From: Brumimicrobium sp964346075
GTDB taxonomy: Bacteria > Bacteroidota > Bacteroidia > Flavobacteriales_D > Crocinitomicaceae
Length of the DNA stretch: 16,376 bases
NCBI GenBank assembly: GCA_964346075.1
Contig: CAYFTH010000072.1
Span: forward strand, 1-16,376
Reading direction: 5' to 3'
Shown: one piece after another, positions 15,450 through 16,376 of the stretch
Layout: each line of letters begins with the position of its first letter
Position numbering within the stretch: the stretch's first letter is position 1
Program-made: the position numbers and the translations under genes
Notes under the pieces: generated by a model
What the model was told of the DNA's origin: nothing
What the model saw: only the letters and a program-made list of their open reading frames with translations
Databases searched by the model: none

Positions 15450-16037
15450 ATGTTGAAAAGATTTTTAATTCTAATCGCTTTGAACATTGCATTTTTTGCT
15501 TTGTCTCAATCAAATGACTGGAAAAGTTACGCTAGTCATCAGGAGAGCATTGAACACCAATCGATGATTACGTTAGCCAGTTGGGGTGGTACAAATATCT
15601 TAGTTGGTGCTGTTGGTTGGGCAACGTCGGAAGGACAAACAAAATATTTCCATCAAATGAATGCGGCTTGGGGAGCCATCAACCTGGGAATCGCGCTCCC
15701 GGCTCTATTGCGCGAACAACCATTACCAGCATCACGCCAGTCGACTATTCAACGTCAGTATAAAACGGAAAAAATACTACTCCTCAACAGTGGATTAGAC
15801 GTCGCGTATCTTTCGACTGGATTTTTATTGAAATCATTAGCTTATAAAAATCCCTCCAGTCATCAACAGCTGCAGGGATTTGGAAATGCTATTCTCGTTC
15901 AAGGTAGCTTCTTATTCATCTTTGACCTTACCCAATATTTCATCCATCAAAATCATCGCAATAATCAAACCAACCAGTTTTGGGGTAATCTATCAATGAG
16001 TTCTCAAGGACTCGGACTGCGATATACCATCGATTAA
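15450..16037 (+). CDS. Small exported or membrane protein of unknown function (DUF6992-like)
   Basis: A 195-residue protein with a signal peptide or N-terminal membrane segment (FLILIALNIAFFALSQ). It then has a region with ASWGGTNILVGAVGWA (43-58) and KYFHQMNAAWGAINLGIALP (65-84), and further hydrophobic segments at about 107-130 and 142-162, so probably three or four membrane helices in all. The order of these motifs resembles a Bacteroidota family I recall as DUF6992; that name is from memory and uncertain, and no function is known to me. I chose ATG 15450 because it puts the hydrophobic signal at the N-terminus; an earlier ATG at 15354 would place about 32 unlikely residues before it. It converges on the next gene with 8 nt between the stop codons. 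Confidence 0.75.
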   Translation: MLKRFLILIALNIAFFALSQSNDWKSYASHQESIEHQSMITLASWGGTNILVGAVGWATSEGQTKYFHQMNAAWGAINLGIALPALLREQPLPASRQSTIQRQYKTEKILLLNSGLDVAYLSTGFLLKSLAYKNPSSHQQLQGFGNAILVQGSFLFIFDLTQYFIHQNHRNNQTNQFWGNLSMSSQGLGLRYTID

Positions 16038-16045
16038 TGACTGTT

Positions 16046-16376
16046 CTACCTTCTATTGATGCCTGTATTGGTTCGCGTGGGCTGAAGTCGTCTATGATTC
16101 GAAGGTGCTCTTCTCGTGTTACTGTGCTGAACGCCTCTAAAAACACCAGTCCTAGAACGCACTTGCGGAATAATATCTATAGCTTTATGCTCCTCTTTTT
16201 GTACTTTCTGAATTTTAGGTTCATGGCGTTCTTCACGCTTTTCAGGACGACTATAAGTTGGGAAATCGGTGATAGGCCTAAGTCCTAAAAACCCATAATC
16301 ATATACAGCCGCGTATTTACGATCTTCAGGAACGCCCGCTTCTAGAGCAACTTTGATCGCTTCCTTTAACTGATTA
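16046..16376 (-). CDS. C-terminal part of an unknown protein, 5' end outside the window
   Basis: On the minus strand a frame is open from the right edge (first full codon at 16375) to TAG at 16048-16046, 109 codons with no start in the window. The product begins LKEAIKVALEAGVPEDRKYA, contains YDYGFLGLRPITDFPTYS, then a strongly charged Lys/Glu/Arg stretch, and ends in an Arg-rich tail (RRAPSNHRRL, then GINRR). Codon use resembles that of neighbouring genes, whereas the plus-strand frame over the same bases gives an unnatural Phe/Leu/Arg-rich product. I do not recognise the family. It may be the last domain of a larger protein. Confidence 0.65.
   Translation of the reverse strand, partial: NQLKEAIKVALEAGVPEDRKYAAVYDYGFLGLRPITDFPTYSRPEKREERHEPKIQKVQKEEHKAIDIIPQVRSRTGVFRGVQHSNTRRAPSNHRRLQPTRTNTGINRR

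Noticed and set aside
16037..16288. Plus-strand frame of 83 codons at the right end
   Set aside because: It is antisense to the more plausible minus-strand frame and gives an unnatural composition.

Overview
The window looks like a chromosomal segment of a Bacteroidota bacterium, most likely a marine or aquatic member of the Flavobacteriales (Crocinitomicaceae/Cryomorphaceae-like). This placement is inferred from three things: two large secreted proteins ending in type A sorting domains of the type IX secretion system (T9SS), promoter elements of the Bacteroidota TAnnTTTG type, and AT-rich translation starts mostly without a Shine-Dalgarno sequence. I see no mobile element, CRISPR array, tRNA or rRNA.

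Layout from left to right. (1) Positions 1-2337 (+) hold the C-terminal part of a large T9SS cargo protein with a 128-residue tandem duplication. A strong intrinsic terminator follows, then about 340 bp without a recognisable feature. (2) Six genes on the minus strand run from 8024 down to 2733: pyrE, an SRPBCC protein, a membrane-anchored nucleotide-sugar 4,6-dehydratase (CapD/WbpM type), a hotdog thioesterase, a secreted YwqK/MORN-like repeat protein and a NYN-LOTUS protein. Gaps are 11 and 67 nt, then two 4-nt ATGA overlaps, then 14 nt, so this is probably one transcription unit. (3) A Nudix hydrolase gene (8033-8662, +) diverges from pyrE with only 8 nt between the start codons. (4) An OmpA-domain protein (8759-9625, -) diverges from a GT9 heptosyltransferase-like gene (9711-10697, +). 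(5) A bidirectional terminator (10892-10924) precedes the stop of a 1405-residue T9SS-secreted subtilase (10950-15167, -). (6) A small exported or membrane protein (15450-16037, +) converges on a CDS cut by the right edge (16046-16376, -).

A common theme is the cell envelope and surface: nucleotide-sugar modification, a GT9 glycosyltransferase, an OmpA peptidoglycan-binding-type protein, and two T9SS cargo proteins. The linkage of pyrE (UMP synthesis) with a dehydratase that would use UDP-sugars is metabolically sensible, but this is inference.

The most interesting regulatory observation is the pyrE/Nudix divergence. Each gene has a good TAnnTTTG element, placed so that the 5' ends of the two transcripts would overlap by roughly 20 nt and pyrE would be leaderless or nearly so. 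The GT9 gene shows the same spacing of its element to a GTG start. I found no clearly new defence or mobile system here.
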